Below are positions 45,904 through 55,200 of a stretch of DNA of 64,000 bases, piece after piece. How positions within the stretch are numbered: position 1 is the stretch's first letter; every line of letters begins with the position of its first letter. The notes under the pieces were generated by a model. The model was not told the origin of the DNA, made no database searches, and saw only the letters and a program-made list of their open reading frames with translations. The position numbers and the translations under genes were made by a program. Origin of the DNA: Pedobacter jeongneungensis (GTDB lineage Bacteria; Bacteroidota; Bacteroidia; Sphingobacteriales; Sphingobacteriaceae); NCBI RefSeq assembly GCF_000633455.1, contig NZ_AYMG01000012.1, positions 62,001 to 126,000 on the forward strand, read 5' to 3'.

Positions 45904-46629
45904 TTGAATAAGATTAAAATATCGGCTGTTGCCTACACCAACACCAAAGCTTTTATATACGGATTAAAACATTCGGACATTATAAATAAAATTGATTTAA
46001 GTTTAGATATCCCTTCAGATTGTGCAGCAAAAGTAATTAATGGTCAGGCTGATATCGGCTTAATGCCTGTTGCAGCAATTCCATTGGTTCCCAATGCGAA
46101 CATCGTAGCAGATTACTGCATCGGTAGCGATGGTGGTGTAAATTCTGTATTCATTTTTAGTGAAGTTCCGGCGGCCGAAATTAAAACGGTAAGATTGGAT
46201 GCCCATTCCCGTACATCGAACAATTTAGCTAAAGTATTGCTTAAGTTCCATTGGAAAAAAGAAGTTGAGTTTACAACTGATCCAAATGCAAAAACAGATG
46301 CTTTTGTTTTAATTGGCGACAGAACCTTTGGTAAAAAAGACGATTTTGCTTATGCTTATGATATGGGCGAGGAGTGGAAAAACTTTACCGGTTTGCCATT
46401 TATGTACGCAGCTTGGGTGGCTAATAAAGAAATCCCGCAGGAATTTAAGACCGAATTTAATAAGGCTTTAAAATTTGGCCTGGATCATAGAAAGGAAGTA
46501 TTAGAGGAGTTACCAGCATCGCCAAATTTCGATCTTGAAGACTATTTGTATCATAAACTTCAGTTTGATGTATCTGACGACCGTAAAAAGGCATTGAATT
46601 TGTTTTTGGGGTATATTGAGCAGTTGTAA
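45904..46629 (+). CDS. mqnA: Chorismate dehydratase
   Basis: A 241-aa enzyme that dehydrates chorismate to 3-[(1-carboxyvinyl)oxy]benzoate, the first futalosine-pathway step. Family blocks: KISAVAYTNTKAFIYGL, DIGLMPVAAIP, LDAHSRTSNNLAKVLL, LIGDRTFG and LPFMYAAWVAN. The start codon is TTG at 45904: the upstream in-frame stop is at 45862, with no ATG between, and the conserved start begins directly after it. It uses the periplasmic-binding-protein fold. Confidence 0.9.
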   Translation: MNKIKISAVAYTNTKAFIYGLKHSDIINKIDLSLDIPSDCAAKVINGQADIGLMPVAAIPLVPNANIVADYCIGSDGGVNSVFIFSEVPAAEIKTVRLDAHSRTSNNLAKVLLKFHWKKEVEFTTDPNAKTDAFVLIGDRTFGKKDDFAYAYDMGEEWKNFTGLPFMYAAWVANKEIPQEFKTEFNKALKFGLDHRKEVLEELPASPNFDLEDYLYHKLQFDVSDDRKKALNLFLGYIEQL

Positions 46630-46684
46630 AATAGAATCGCTTTTTACAGAATCAAATCCTAAATTAGCCTAAAATCCATTTTTA

Positions 46685-47461
46685 ATGTTAGATGAATTAG
46701 AGATTATTCCTGTTGATTTGTTGGCACCCTATTCTTCGCAGGTTAATGATGATTTACAGGAGAAATGGGATCAATTACAGGATGCAGAATTATCTACAAA
46801 TGAATTTAGTTTTTACACATCAGTAGCATCAGTTTATTCAAGCAAAATAGAAGGCGAGGATATAGAACTTGATTCTTACATCAAACATAAAAGGTTTGGT
46901 ATTGAGTTTTTACCTGATTACACAAAAAAGATCGACGACTTATATTCCGCATACGATTTTGCCAAAGTTAATCAGATTAAAACCGACAATATTGCGAAGG
47001 CCCATCAATTATTGAGTAAACACATTGTGGCCAAAAATTATCAGGGGAAGTTTAGAAACCACAACATGTATGTTTCTACCCCTGATGGACGTATAGAATA
47101 TGTAGCTGTATCTCCAATAAAACTTGCCAAAGAAATGGAAAAATTACACCATGATTTGACTTTATTGTTAAAGGCAAGATTAAATATTAAAGAAATCTTC
47201 TTTTTTGCATCCATGATCCATTTGGTATTTGTGAAAATCCATCCTTTTAATGATGGAAATGGCCGCACAGGTAGATTGTTGGAAAAATGGTTTCTATCTG
47301 AAAAACTAGGCGATAAGGCCTGGTTTGTTCAATCAGAGAAGATGTATTATGAAAATCATCAAACCTATTATCAAAACTTAAGGGTTTTAGGTTTAGAATA
47401 TGAAGAATTGGATTATACAAAAGCATTATCCTTTTTATTGATGTTGCCCAAGGCATTATGA
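46685..47461 (+). CDS. Fic-domain AMP transferase, self-inhibited type
   Basis: A 258-aa protein. The active-site motif HPFNDGNGRTGR (residues 186-197) is intact and matches HPFx(D/E)GNGRxxR, so AMPylation of a target is expected. N-terminal SSKIEGE has the inhibitory pattern (S/T)xxxE(G/N), with Ser52, Glu56 and Gly57, so it is probably held inactive by its own N-terminal helix (class II Fic). Target unknown. Its TGA overlaps the ATG of the next gene by 4 bp. Confidence 0.9.
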   Translation: MLDELEIIPVDLLAPYSSQVNDDLQEKWDQLQDAELSTNEFSFYTSVASVYSSKIEGEDIELDSYIKHKRFGIEFLPDYTKKIDDLYSAYDFAKVNQIKTDNIAKAHQLLSKHIVAKNYQGKFRNHNMYVSTPDGRIEYVAVSPIKLAKEMEKLHHDLTLLLKARLNIKEIFFFASMIHLVFVKIHPFNDGNGRTGRLLEKWFLSEKLGDKAWFVQSEKMYYENHQTYYQNLRVLGLEYEELDYTKALSFLLMLPKAL

Positions 47462-48063
47462 TTAAACAGATCAAAAGGAAAAAATGCCTTGCAACGTATC
47501 CAATATTTCCGCTTAGAACGTATAATGATGATATTGAAGATTATGATTATTTCTATCCAGATATTTTTTCAAGTTATATTTTAATACTGAAATCGAAAAG
47601 CTATAAAAAGCTCCTAAATAATTTAGGAAAAGAACTTTCAGATCTCTGTGCTGGTTTAAAATCAGGTAGTTTGATTTTCCTTGGTGATGAAAAGTTGGCA
47701 TGGAGGTTTCGCGAAGGGAAATATAAGAATTTTAAAAAAGGAATGGAGTATTTTGCTAATCAGGGTATTAACAAAACATTTTCTGGTGGTTTAGCCGTTG
47801 GTTCAGATGATATGGTTGAATTTGTTAAATACCTTACCGACCTGACAGCAGTTAATGGACTTATACAATATGTTCACTTTATTGATGAATCTAAAAACAT
47901 TATCGGCTCAATTTGCAATTATGGGGATATTCATATTACTACAATGAATAAAGATGGCAATGAGCTGTTTATACAAGCTGTTTCAAATACAAAATTTGAA
48001 TTTGTAAATGGAAAATGTTATTCGCAGTTCTATATTAAAGATAGAAGGCCAACATCGTTTTAA
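47458..48063 (+). CDS. Protein of unknown function coupled to the Fic gene
   Basis: A 201-aa protein with no signal peptide or membrane helix and no family that I recognise. It is rich in Lys, Asp, Tyr and Phe. Possible secondary structure: helix near 40-60 (SKSYKKLLNNLGKELSDL), a mixed middle and a beta-rich C-terminus (ISIDESKNIIG-like HFIDESKNIIGS, then IHITTMNKDG). The ATGA overlap with the fic gene means translation is probably coupled. It may be the target, a regulator or a neutraliser of Fic, but nothing in the sequence proves it. Confidence 0.75.
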   Translation: MIKQIKRKKCLATYPIFPLRTYNDDIEDYDYFYPDIFSSYILILKSKSYKKLLNNLGKELSDLCAGLKSGSLIFLGDEKLAWRFREGKYKNFKKGMEYFANQGINKTFSGGLAVGSDDMVEFVKYLTDLTAVNGLIQYVHFIDESKNIIGSICNYGDIHITTMNKDGNELFIQAVSNTKFEFVNGKCYSQFYIKDRRPTSF

Positions 48064-48067
48064 AAAC

Positions 48068-48095
48068 AAAAAGCAACCTGTTCAGATTGCTTTTT
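48068..48095 (+). terminator. Rho-independent terminator of the Fic operon
   Basis: AAAAAGCAA (48068-48076), loop CCTGTTCAGA, TTGCTTTTT (48087-48095). Confidence 0.8.
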
Positions 48096-48161
48096 GAGTT
48101 AAATTATTTTGATTGATAGACCTGATCCCAATGTTAAAATCGGGACAGGATAACAATGCCC

Positions 48162-48476
48162 TTAATGCGTTTTCATCTTCCCAGCCACTTTTTCGAGTGT
48201 ACTTTTTAATTTTGTTAAAGCGCCTGTAATGGCCAGATCGTAGGTATTACCGAGGTTAGAAACTGCAATCGGTTCTTTGCCTGTGATCCTGGCTTCTAAT
48301 AAACATCTTTTATCATCTAAGCCATCTTTACTGCCATTTTCATCAGATAAATGTACTTCCAGGCGTGTAATTAAATCACTATATCTGCTCAAACCTTCAC
48401 TTAACTGTGTCTGGATTTTTTCATCGTATTCCTGGTGTATGGTTAAATTTTTGTCGGTATTTAGTTGGATCGTCAT
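48162..48476 (-). CDS. HPF/RaiA-like ribosome-associated protein
   Basis: A 104-aa protein with the beta-alpha-beta layout of HPF/YfiA/RaiA: LNTDKNLTIHQEYDEKIQTQL, SDLITRLEVHLSDENGSK, DKRCLLEARITGKEPIAVSN, ALTKLKSTLEKVAGK. Such proteins bind the 30S subunit and help ribosome hibernation in stress or stationary phase. It is the short form, with no C-terminal dimerisation domain. It stands alone. Confidence 0.83.
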   Translation of the reverse strand: MTIQLNTDKNLTIHQEYDEKIQTQLSEGLSRYSDLITRLEVHLSDENGSKDGLDDKRCLLEARITGKEPIAVSNLGNTYDLAITGALTKLKSTLEKVAGKMKTH

Positions 48477-48929
48477 AGTTAAAAGATTAAGTTAAATTTA
48501 TATTAGGTTAACACATGAGTGAGGTTAATTGTTTCTATTGGTTAACTGGTTGATCGTATAAATTGTTAACTGTACAAGTACGAGAACAATTATGCAAATT
48601 GGTTTAAACAGCCCGTTGTTAAATAAACCTGATTGAAATGAAAAGCCCGTAAGTGAGGAACGAGCGCGGACTTGTAATGAAAAGCAGGACTGCACAATCC
48701 CAAATGAACAAAACCCTTCATTTTCAAATCATGGTTTAACTGTAGAGAAATGGTTAACTGTTAGAGCAATAGTTAATTGTTTAAACTGTATAAATTGGTT
48801 AATTTTAACAGATGCGCTAATTCCTACGATTAACCGATTAAACCACCAATTTTTTTTAACTTTTCAACAAAACAGTTGTAAAATGCTTATTCGTGTTATC
48901 TTTATGGCTTTTGTAAATTAATTTCAGTT
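48477..48929. repeat. 453-bp gap with GGTTAACTG/TTAATTGTTTAA tandem-like repeats
   Basis: No gene. GGTTAACTGGTTGATCG (48540 onward) and GGTTAACTGTTAGAGCAATA with TTAATTGTTTAAACTG (48761-48790) are degenerate copies of a sequence also at 14690-14731 after the lanthipeptide genes. A further segment near 48638-48680 (GAAAAGCCCGTAAGTGAGGA) is not understood. The mutS promoter lies at the right end. Confidence 0.55.
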
Positions 48930-51542
48930 TTGGCTAAAGACACAAATAAAGAAACCCCGTTAATGCAGCAATACAACGCAATTAAAGCGAAGTATCCGGG
49001 CGCACTTTTACTATTTAGGGTTGGCGATTTTTATGAAACCTTTGGCGAAGATGCCATTAAAACGGCACAGATTTTAGGCATAGTATTAACCAGAAGAGGT
49101 ACAGGGCCTAATGGCGGTGCATTAGAATTGGCAGGATTTCCGCACCACTCATTGGATAATTATTTATCCAAATTGGTTAGGGCAGGACAACGTGTGGCCA
49201 TCTGCGATCAGCTCGAAGATCCTAAAACCACAAAAACCATTGTTAAACGTGGTGTAACTGAATTGGTTACACCGGGGGTAGCTTACGGTGATAATATTGT
49301 AAACCAGAAATCGAACAACTTCCTGGCCTGTGTTTTCTTTGATAAAGCACAATTGGGTGTTTCATTTCTAGATATATCGACAGGCGAATTTTTAATTGCT
49401 CAGGGAAATAGCGATTATATTGATAAACTTTTGCAAGGTTTTAAACCTACGGAGGTTATTTTTCAGAAATCGAAGCGACAGGCTTTTACCGAAAACTTCG
49501 GCGACCGCTTTTATACTTTTGGTTTAGATGAATGGCCTTTTACTTCTGATTATGGTAATGAAACCTTGATGAAACATTTTGAGGTTTCTTCTTTAAAGGG
49601 TTTTGGTGTTGAGCGTTTGCAGAGCGGAATCGTAGCTGCAGGTGTGATTTTGCATTATCTGGGCGAAACAGAACATCGTAACCTGCAGCACATCAGCTCG
49701 ATAGGTCGTATTGAGGAAGACCGCTATATGTGGTTAGATCGTTTTACCATCCGTAACCTGGAGCTGGTAAATTCACCTAATGATAATGCAGTAACGCTGT
49801 TTGATATTTTGGATCATACCTGTACGCCAATGGGTGCACGTTTGTTGCAAAAGTGGATCATAATGCCTTTAAAAGAACTTAAACCGATTCAGGAGCGACT
49901 TGGAATGGTAGAGTATTTTGTGAAGCATGAAGAATTACAGGGCGAGTTTTTAAATAACATCAAACAGATTGGCGATTTAGAGCGATTGATTTCTAAAGTA
50001 GGCTTGCAGCGCGTTGGCCCGAGAGAATTGGTTGCCTTAAAACGGGCGCTTTATCATATCGAAGCCGTTAAAAAACTGGCTGCTGACTCTAAAAATCCTT
50101 TTTTAATCAAAATAGCAGATCAGTTAAATCCTTGTTTGGCGATTAGAGAAAGAATTGAAAGGGAATTACAGCCTGAGCCACCAGCTTTGCTGATTAAAGG
50201 AAATGTAATCGCAGACGGCATTGACGAAGATTTAGACCGCTTGCGCAAAATAGCTTTCGGTGGCAAGGATTATCTGGTGCAGATACAGAAACGTGAGGCA
50301 GAAGCAACAGGTATCCCATCCTTAAAAATTGCCTTCAATAACGTCTTTGGTTATTATTTAGAAGTTACCCATACCCATAAAGATAAAGTACCAGAGGGTT
50401 GGATTCGTAAACAAACGCTGGTAAATGCCGAGCGATATATTACTCCTGAGCTTAAAGAATACGAGGATCAGATTTTAGGTGCTGAAGAGAAGATTCAGAC
50501 CATCGAAATCCGCTTGTATAACGAACTGATGTACGAAACCGCCAGTTACATCAAACCGATCCAACTCGATTCGTTTTTAATTGCTCAGCTGGATTGTTTA
50601 TTGTGTTTTGCACAGCTGGCCGCTAAAAACCATTATAACAAGCCAAAAGTCACTGAAAATAAGGTGCTTGATATTAAAGGTGGTCGTCACCCGGTAATTG
50701 AAAAGCAATTGCCTGTAGGGCAGGAATACATCACCAATGATGTTTACCTGGATACCGATAGTCAGCAGATTATTATGATTACCGGACCCAACATGGCCGG
50801 TAAATCGGCTATTTTAAGGCAAACGGCTTTGATTGTGTTGATGGCACAAATGGGCTCATTTGTACCTGCCAAGGATGCCGAAGTAGGTTTGGTAGATAAG
50901 ATTTTTACTCGCGTAGGAGCTTCTGATAATATTTCGTCGGGAGAAAGTACGTTTATGGTGGAGATGAATGAAACGGCTAGTATTTTGAACAATATTTCGG
51001 ATAACAGTTTGATTTTATTGGATGAGATTGGCCGTGGAACAAGTACTTACGATGGTATTTCGATTGCCTGGGCCATCGCAGAGTTTTTGCATCAACATCC
51101 AACCTCGAGACCTAAAACGCTTTTTGCTACCCACTACCACGAATTGAACGAGTTGGCGAATACCATGCCGCGCATTAAAAACTTTAATGTTTCGGTAAAA
51201 GAAATGACCAATAAGGTAATCTTTTTACGCAAGCTGGTTCCGGGTGGAAGTGAGCACAGTTTTGGTATTCATGTGGCTAAAATGGCCGGTATGCCACCAA
51301 AACTGATTGGTCGTGCAAACGAAATATTAAAAAAACTTGAAATTGACCGTACTGAAGGACAAAGCATTAAGGACAGCATTAAAAAAGTGCAGAACCAGGC
51401 TTATCAGTTGCAAATGTTTGCCATTGACGATCCTGTTCTGGTAAAAATCCGCGATACCCTGAATAACCTGGATGTGAATGCATTAACGCCAGTAGAAGCA
51501 CTGTTAAAATTAGACGAAATACAGCGATTGATTAAGAATTAG
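48930..51542 (+). CDS. mutS: DNA mismatch repair ATPase MutS
   Basis: An 870-aa mismatch sensor. The mismatch-recognition Phe-x-Glu is in [11 protein letters not shown] (N-terminal domain I); the clamp and lever domains follow (about 270-580). ATPase: Walker [12 protein letters not shown] (about 619-629), [11 protein letters not shown], Walker [17 protein letters not shown], and [11 protein letters not shown]. The start codon is TTG at 48930; no ATG lies in frame upstream and MQQYNAIK follows 12 codons later. It works with MutL, which is not in the window. Confidence 0.96.
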   Translation: MAKDTNKETPLMQQYNAIKAKYPGALLLFRVGDFYETFGEDAIKTAQILGIVLTRRGTGPNGGALELAGFPHHSLDNYLSKLVRAGQRVAICDQLEDPKTTKTIVKRGVTELVTPGVAYGDNIVNQKSNNFLACVFFDKAQLGVSFLDISTGEFLIAQGNSDYIDKLLQGFKPTEVIFQKSKRQAFTENFGDRFYTFGLDEWPFTSDYGNETLMKHFEVSSLKGFGVERLQSGIVAAGVILHYLGETEHRNLQHISSIGRIEEDRYMWLDRFTIRNLELVNSPNDNAVTLFDILDHTCTPMGARLLQKWIIMPLKELKPIQERLGMVEYFVKHEELQGEFLNNIKQIGDLERLISKVGLQRVGPRELVALKRALYHIEAVKKLAADSKNPFLIKIADQLNPCLAIRERIERELQPEPPALLIKGNVIADGIDEDLDRLRKIAFGGKDYLVQIQKREAEATGIPSLKIAFNNVFGYYLEVTHTHKDKVPEGWIRKQTLVNAERYITPELKEYEDQILGAEEKIQTIEIRLYNELMYETASYIKPIQLDSFLIAQLDCLLCFAQLAAKNHYNKPKVTENKVLDIKGGRHPVIEKQLPVGQEYITNDVYLDTDSQQIIMITGPNMAGKSAILRQTALIVLMAQMGSFVPAKDAEVGLVDKIFTRVGASDNISSGESTFMVEMNETASILNNISDNSLILLDEIGRGTSTYDGISIAWAIAEFLHQHPTSRPKTLFATHYHELNELANTMPRIKNFNVSVKEMTNKVIFLRKLVPGGSEHSFGIHVAKMAGMPPKLIGRANEILKKLEIDRTEGQSIKDSIKKVQNQAYQLQMFAIDDPVLVKIRDTLNNLDVNALTPVEALLKLDEIQRLIKN

Positions 51543-51555
51543 GAAAAGTGTGGGG

Positions 51556-51660
51556 TGTGAGGTTTAAGGCATAAGGTCTTAGTATTCCTATACCCCAGCG
51601 CCATTAATATTGATAGAATGGAAATAACCATAAACCTTCCACCTTATACCTTAAGCCTCA
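51556..51660. repeat. Inverted repeat at the NlpC gene start
   Basis: TGAGGTTTAAGGCATAAGGT (51558-51577) is paired with ACCTTATACCTTAAGCCTCA (51641-51660); spacing about 63 nt. The right arm lies in the coding start of the next gene, encoding part of its first 16 residues (PPYTLSLK). Confidence 0.7.
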
Positions 51661-52145
51661 AAAAAAATATTTTTTATTTAATAGCGCTCATGCTATTCCT
51701 GTCATCCTGCGGGTCAAGAAAATATACCGTTAGAAGTGATACCAAAGCCTCGAAAGCGGCTGATGCCATGGCGAATTTAAAAAGCAAACAACTTTACCGC
51801 TTCATTACGGATTGGACAGGGGTGAGGTACCGTTTTGGCGGATTGGATAAGAGTGGTATCGATTGTTCTGGTTTTGCCTTTTTATTGGAGAAAGAAATTT
51901 ATGGAGTTACACTTCCAAGGATTTCACGCGATCAGGCCAATGCGATAAGAAGAAAGGATGTGGACAATTTAAAAGAGGGCGATCTCGTATTTTTCTCTTT
52001 TGGTGGAAATGATGTAGATCACGTGGGGGTTTACCTCAATAATGGTTTTTTTGTACATGCAAGTACCACAAGAGGGGTAATTGTCGATGATTTAACCTTG
52101 CCAGCTTATCAGAAGGTTTTGGTAAAATCAGGATCGGTGAATTAG
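51618..52145 (+). CDS. NlpC/P60 (C40) cell-wall peptidase, lipoprotein
   Basis: A 175-aa lipoprotein. The lipobox is LFLSSCGS (Cys31). NlpC/P60 active site: YRFGGLDKSGIDCSGFAF (Cys), VDHVGVYLNNGFFVHAST (His), so it probably cuts peptidoglycan stem peptides at D-Glu-mDAP. The signal peptide is preceded by an odd extension, MEITINLPPYTLSL, that coincides with a dispersed inverted repeat; no other usual start codon gives a full signal peptide. Anchored in the envelope. Confidence 0.9.
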   Translation: MEITINLPPYTLSLKKNIFYLIALMLFLSSCGSRKYTVRSDTKASKAADAMANLKSKQLYRFITDWTGVRYRFGGLDKSGIDCSGFAFLLEKEIYGVTLPRISRDQANAIRRKDVDNLKEGDLVFFSFGGNDVDHVGVYLNNGFFVHASTTRGVIVDDLTLPAYQKVLVKSGSVN

Positions 52146-52660
52146 TTTTTCCAGGGAGGGCGGCGTCATTTCGACTGAAGTGCAACGGAATGGAGAAATC
52201 TTTAATATTGGTTTATTCATTCCCAACCCGATCGTGTGGACACAATTAATTATAACATTTTTCTATCGCTCTATGCCGCGGGGCATGGTACTTTGGAGCG
52301 CCAAAGTACCCAAAGCGCTTTGTCAATCCAGCAATGAGCCTTTTGCACAATCTCACGCGCATCAAAAAAACAGTGACACTTCGTTTTGTGTTCAATATTT
52401 TTTTTAAAATTAAATCATCGTTTATGAACACAAAACCACTGCGTTTCAGGTTTGTTACTGCCATTTTTACTGTTGTGCACCTGTTTTTTTGATTTCCCTG
52501 GCCCTTGGGATTGACAGCGTCCTTGGTTAAAATCCGTACTTTATTAAAGTTGGTTAGCAAAATGCCTAAAAATACTTAAAAAAGATGTGTCAACACAATA
52601 GGCTTGAGCGGGAATGACGAGCACTTTAAAACAAACTTTAACATTTTTCGTTATCCATTT
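52146..52660. repeat. 515-bp gap of mixed repeats
   Basis: No gene. A partial CGTCATTTCGACTGAAGTGC element lies at 52164-52210. GGTACTTTGG-AGCG-CCAAAGTACC (52287-52310) is a perfect 10-bp inverted repeat resembling a widespread short element. ORFs in this gap are not coding-like. The tail (about 52595-52620, GAGCGGGAATGACGAGC) is another repeat end. Confidence 0.6.
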
Positions 52661-53128
52661 ATGCGTATATTTTTCATAATCTGCTTATCTTTAATTACTT
52701 ATTCTGTTAATGCGCAGGTGAAACTGCTCAAATTGGATGATTTGGATAAACGCATTGCCAATGGAAAAGATACTACTTATGTGATTAATTTTTGGGCTAC
52801 TTGGTGTTCTCCATGTGTTGCAGAGCTACCGAATTTTGAGAAATTACGCTTAGCGAATTTAAAAAAACCGGTTAAAGTACTTTTGGTGAGCCTGGATTTT
52901 AAATCAAAACTGCAAAAGGAAGTAATTCCATTTGTGGAGAAGAATAAGATTAATGCTGAAGTATTTCTTTTGAACGAGCCCGATCAGCAACAATATATAG
53001 AAAGAATTGATAAAAAATGGTCGGGTGCTATTCCGGCTACGCTTTTTGTAAACAAAAACACCAGACGTTTTTACGAAAAGGAATTTACGGAAACGGAACT
53101 GAAAAATACTTTGTTAAACTTAAAATAG
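52661..53128 (+). CDS. TlpA-like periplasmic thioredoxin
   Basis: A 155-aa protein. ATG 52661 gives a signal peptide (MRIFFIICLSLITYSVNAQ); the frame to 52604 runs into a repeat. The thioredoxin fold has the redox motif WATWCSPCVAELP (Cys-Ser-Pro-Cys) and a cis-Pro region (IPATLFVNK). It probably reduces or makes disulfides in the periplasm. Next gene starts 6 bp later. Confidence 0.9.
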   Translation: MRIFFIICLSLITYSVNAQVKLLKLDDLDKRIANGKDTTYVINFWATWCSPCVAELPNFEKLRLANLKKPVKVLLVSLDFKSKLQKEVIPFVEKNKINAEVFLLNEPDQQQYIERIDKKWSGAIPATLFVNKNTRRFYEKEFTETELKNTLLNLK

Positions 53129-53134
53129 ATCGTG

Positions 53135-53740
53135 ATGAAAACATTGATTTTAATGGCTTTTATGTTATTTTCCGTAGTAACATTTGCACAAACTGAAGGT
53201 TATAAAGTAGGCGATGTAGTGAAAGATTTCTCTTTGAAGAATGTAAACAACAAAAACGTTTCGCTAGCCGATTATAAGGATGCCAAAGGTTACATTGTGG
53301 TCTTTACCTGCAATACCTGTCCGGTAGCTAAAGCTTATCAAAATCGTGTTGCTGCATTAAATGCAACTTATACAGTAAAAGGTTATCCGGTTATAGCCAT
53401 TAATCCAAATGATGCAGAAGCTGTACCTGATGAAAGCTTCGAAAAAATGCAGGCTTTGGCTTCTGAAAAGAAATTCAACTTTCCATATCTCTTAGATCCT
53501 GATCATGTAGTAACTAAACAGTTCGGTGCAACCAGAACACCACATGTATTTATCTTAAACAAAACTGATAAAGGAAATGTGGTAGAATATATCGGCGCCA
53601 TTGATAATGATCCCGAAGAGGCAAATAATACCAAAGTTGATTATGTGAAAAATGCAGTTAATGAATTATCTCTTGGCAAAAAGCCAGTAATCTCCTCAAC
53701 CAAAGCCGTTGGCTGTAGCATTAAGTGGAAAAAGGGTTAA
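53135..53740 (+). CDS. Periplasmic thioredoxin/AhpC-TSA-like protein
   Basis: A 201-aa protein with a signal peptide (MKTLILMAFMLFSVVTFAQ). ATG 53135 is preferred over GTG 53132. The redox motif is FTCNTCPVAKAY (Cys-Asn-Thr-Cys). KDFSLKNVNNKNVSLADYK at the start and FGATRTPHVFILN near the end are typical of the thioredoxin-like, AhpC-TSA family. Cotranscribed with the TlpA-like gene; the pair could act together. Its stop overlaps the convergent gene stop. Confidence 0.9.
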   Translation: MKTLILMAFMLFSVVTFAQTEGYKVGDVVKDFSLKNVNNKNVSLADYKDAKGYIVVFTCNTCPVAKAYQNRVAALNATYTVKGYPVIAINPNDAEAVPDESFEKMQALASEKKFNFPYLLDPDHVVTKQFGATRTPHVFILNKTDKGNVVEYIGAIDNDPEEANNTKVDYVKNAVNELSLGKKPVISSTKAVGCSIKWKKG

Positions 53741-54924
53741 ACGTAACTTAACCACCATTGCCGGTGTTTCTCCTTATATTTTTTAAACCACCGGCATGGT
53801 AAATACAATGATGCCACTACGCAAATCCATATTAAATATACGATAGGCAAACTAAAGCCAAACGCTGCAGGCCTAAATAAAAACGGCACCTGTACAATTT
53901 CCTTGGTGTTATGCCCTGTGGCGAAAAATACTATAACAAGAATGGTATGCAAAAGATAAAAGTGAATTACATAGTAAAAGAAAGGTACTGAGCCATACAC
54001 TGAGGTTATTTTGGTAAACCAATTATTAATTCTTTCTGTAAAAGCTAAAATCAACATCGCCGTACCCAAAGTCATGGAGATATATTGTAGCGATGGCGGG
54101 TATTTGCTTACATTAAAAAAGGCTAAAAGATTCTTAAATAAGTCGTGATATTCTTTCCGCGGAACCGGATCTCCATATATATTGATTAACCTTAAAGCAA
54201 TAAAAAGTAATAGCGTTAGTGAGCCTGTAATCAATAAATTGCGCTGTCTGCGTTCCGCTTCGTAACCTTTCTTAAACCAGGCACCAATTCCATAACCTAC
54301 AAACATAACACCTGTCCATGGGAGGATGGCATAGAAGACACCAACTAAATGATTGGCTGATAAAGGGACAACCGTTCCGGATGCGGTAAAGAACACTTTT
54401 AAAATCAATCCACCAGTTGGATCTTCCGGTGCTGGAAATAAGTTGAAAACATTGTGGCCAAAAACCAGAATTAAGCCAATAATTAATACTGTTTTATATG
54501 AAATCCGGCTTGCCAAAGCTAAAAAAATCATGCTCCAGCCAATTACCCATATTACCTGAAGAATAATAAAATTATATGAAGGATTAAAGGTTAATCCAAG
54601 AGAAATGATTGCGATTTCTATAAAAATCAGCCATAACCCGCGTTTTAATAAAAAAGAACTGGCCTGTGCCGGTGTTTTATGCTGTGCGGATAAATAAGCA
54701 GACAGGCCTGAAAGAAAAACGAAAGTTGGTGCACAAAAATGTGTAATCCAACGGGTAAAAAACAGGATTCCGGTTGTGGTATCGGGGTTTAAAGGATCGC
54801 CTGTCATTGCTCCGATATGAAAAAAATCCCTCGTATGGTCCAAAGCCATAATGATCATCACAAGTCCGCGTAATATATCTATTGATAAAATGCGTTTTGA
54901 TAGGGCAGTGCCATCAGTATTCAT
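53737..54924 (-). CDS. DUF1624/HGSNAT-like acyltransferase membrane protein
   Basis: A 395-aa inner-membrane protein with about ten helices. KRILSIDILRGLVMIIMALDHTRDFF is the typical N-terminal block of the heparan-alpha-glucosaminide N-acetyltransferase-like (DUF1624) family, with a His near the first helix that is catalytic in HGSNAT. Proteins of this family acylate sugars across the membrane. Substrate unknown. Convergent with the thioredoxin gene, with stops overlapping by 4 bp. Confidence 0.88.
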   Translation of the reverse strand: MNTDGTALSKRILSIDILRGLVMIIMALDHTRDFFHIGAMTGDPLNPDTTTGILFFTRWITHFCAPTFVFLSGLSAYLSAQHKTPAQASSFLLKRGLWLIFIEIAIISLGLTFNPSYNFIILQVIWVIGWSMIFLALASRISYKTVLIIGLILVFGHNVFNLFPAPEDPTGGLILKVFFTASGTVVPLSANHLVGVFYAILPWTGVMFVGYGIGAWFKKGYEAERRQRNLLITGSLTLLLFIALRLINIYGDPVPRKEYHDLFKNLLAFFNVSKYPPSLQYISMTLGTAMLILAFTERINNWFTKITSVYGSVPFFYYVIHFYLLHTILVIVFFATGHNTKEIVQVPFLFRPAAFGFSLPIVYLIWICVVASLYLPCRWFKKYKEKHRQWWLSYV

Positions 54925-55200
54925 GGTAACAGGTTTAGTTTCTTAAATATACAAATTCAATTTATTTCATGAATGCTTAACGCTTCAGGGTTGTAATATT
55001 TGTGTATATCATTTAGTTAAGGTAAAGAAAATCGATTTAGGAGTATTTCAATTGCTGTTTATCATTTTGATGTTCCAAAAATTATAATAATATTTGTTAA
55101 GCGCTAACCGAATAAAATCTTCTTCTTAATATTGTATACTATCAATATCAGACAGATGCCGGTTAATAAAAACAGAACCAAATTATCATAACACATCATA
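54925..55200. other. 276-bp upstream region of the GH125 gene
   Basis: No gene. TTAAGCGCTAAC (55096-55108 region) contains the palindrome AGCGCT inside a TTAAGCGCTAA frame, LacI-type in look. A similar ATAGCGCTTAA lies at 56811-56822, upstream of the kinase gene. The GH125 promoter must be between here and 55200. Confidence 0.4.

Noticed and set aside
48630..48700. Small RNA or tRNA-like gene before mutS
   Set aside because: No cloverleaf or consistent stem was seen; the sequence looks like repeat debris.
52246..52560. Minus-strand ORF of 104 codons
   Set aside because: It lies over the repeat-rich gap, with repeat-derived composition and no recognisable domain.
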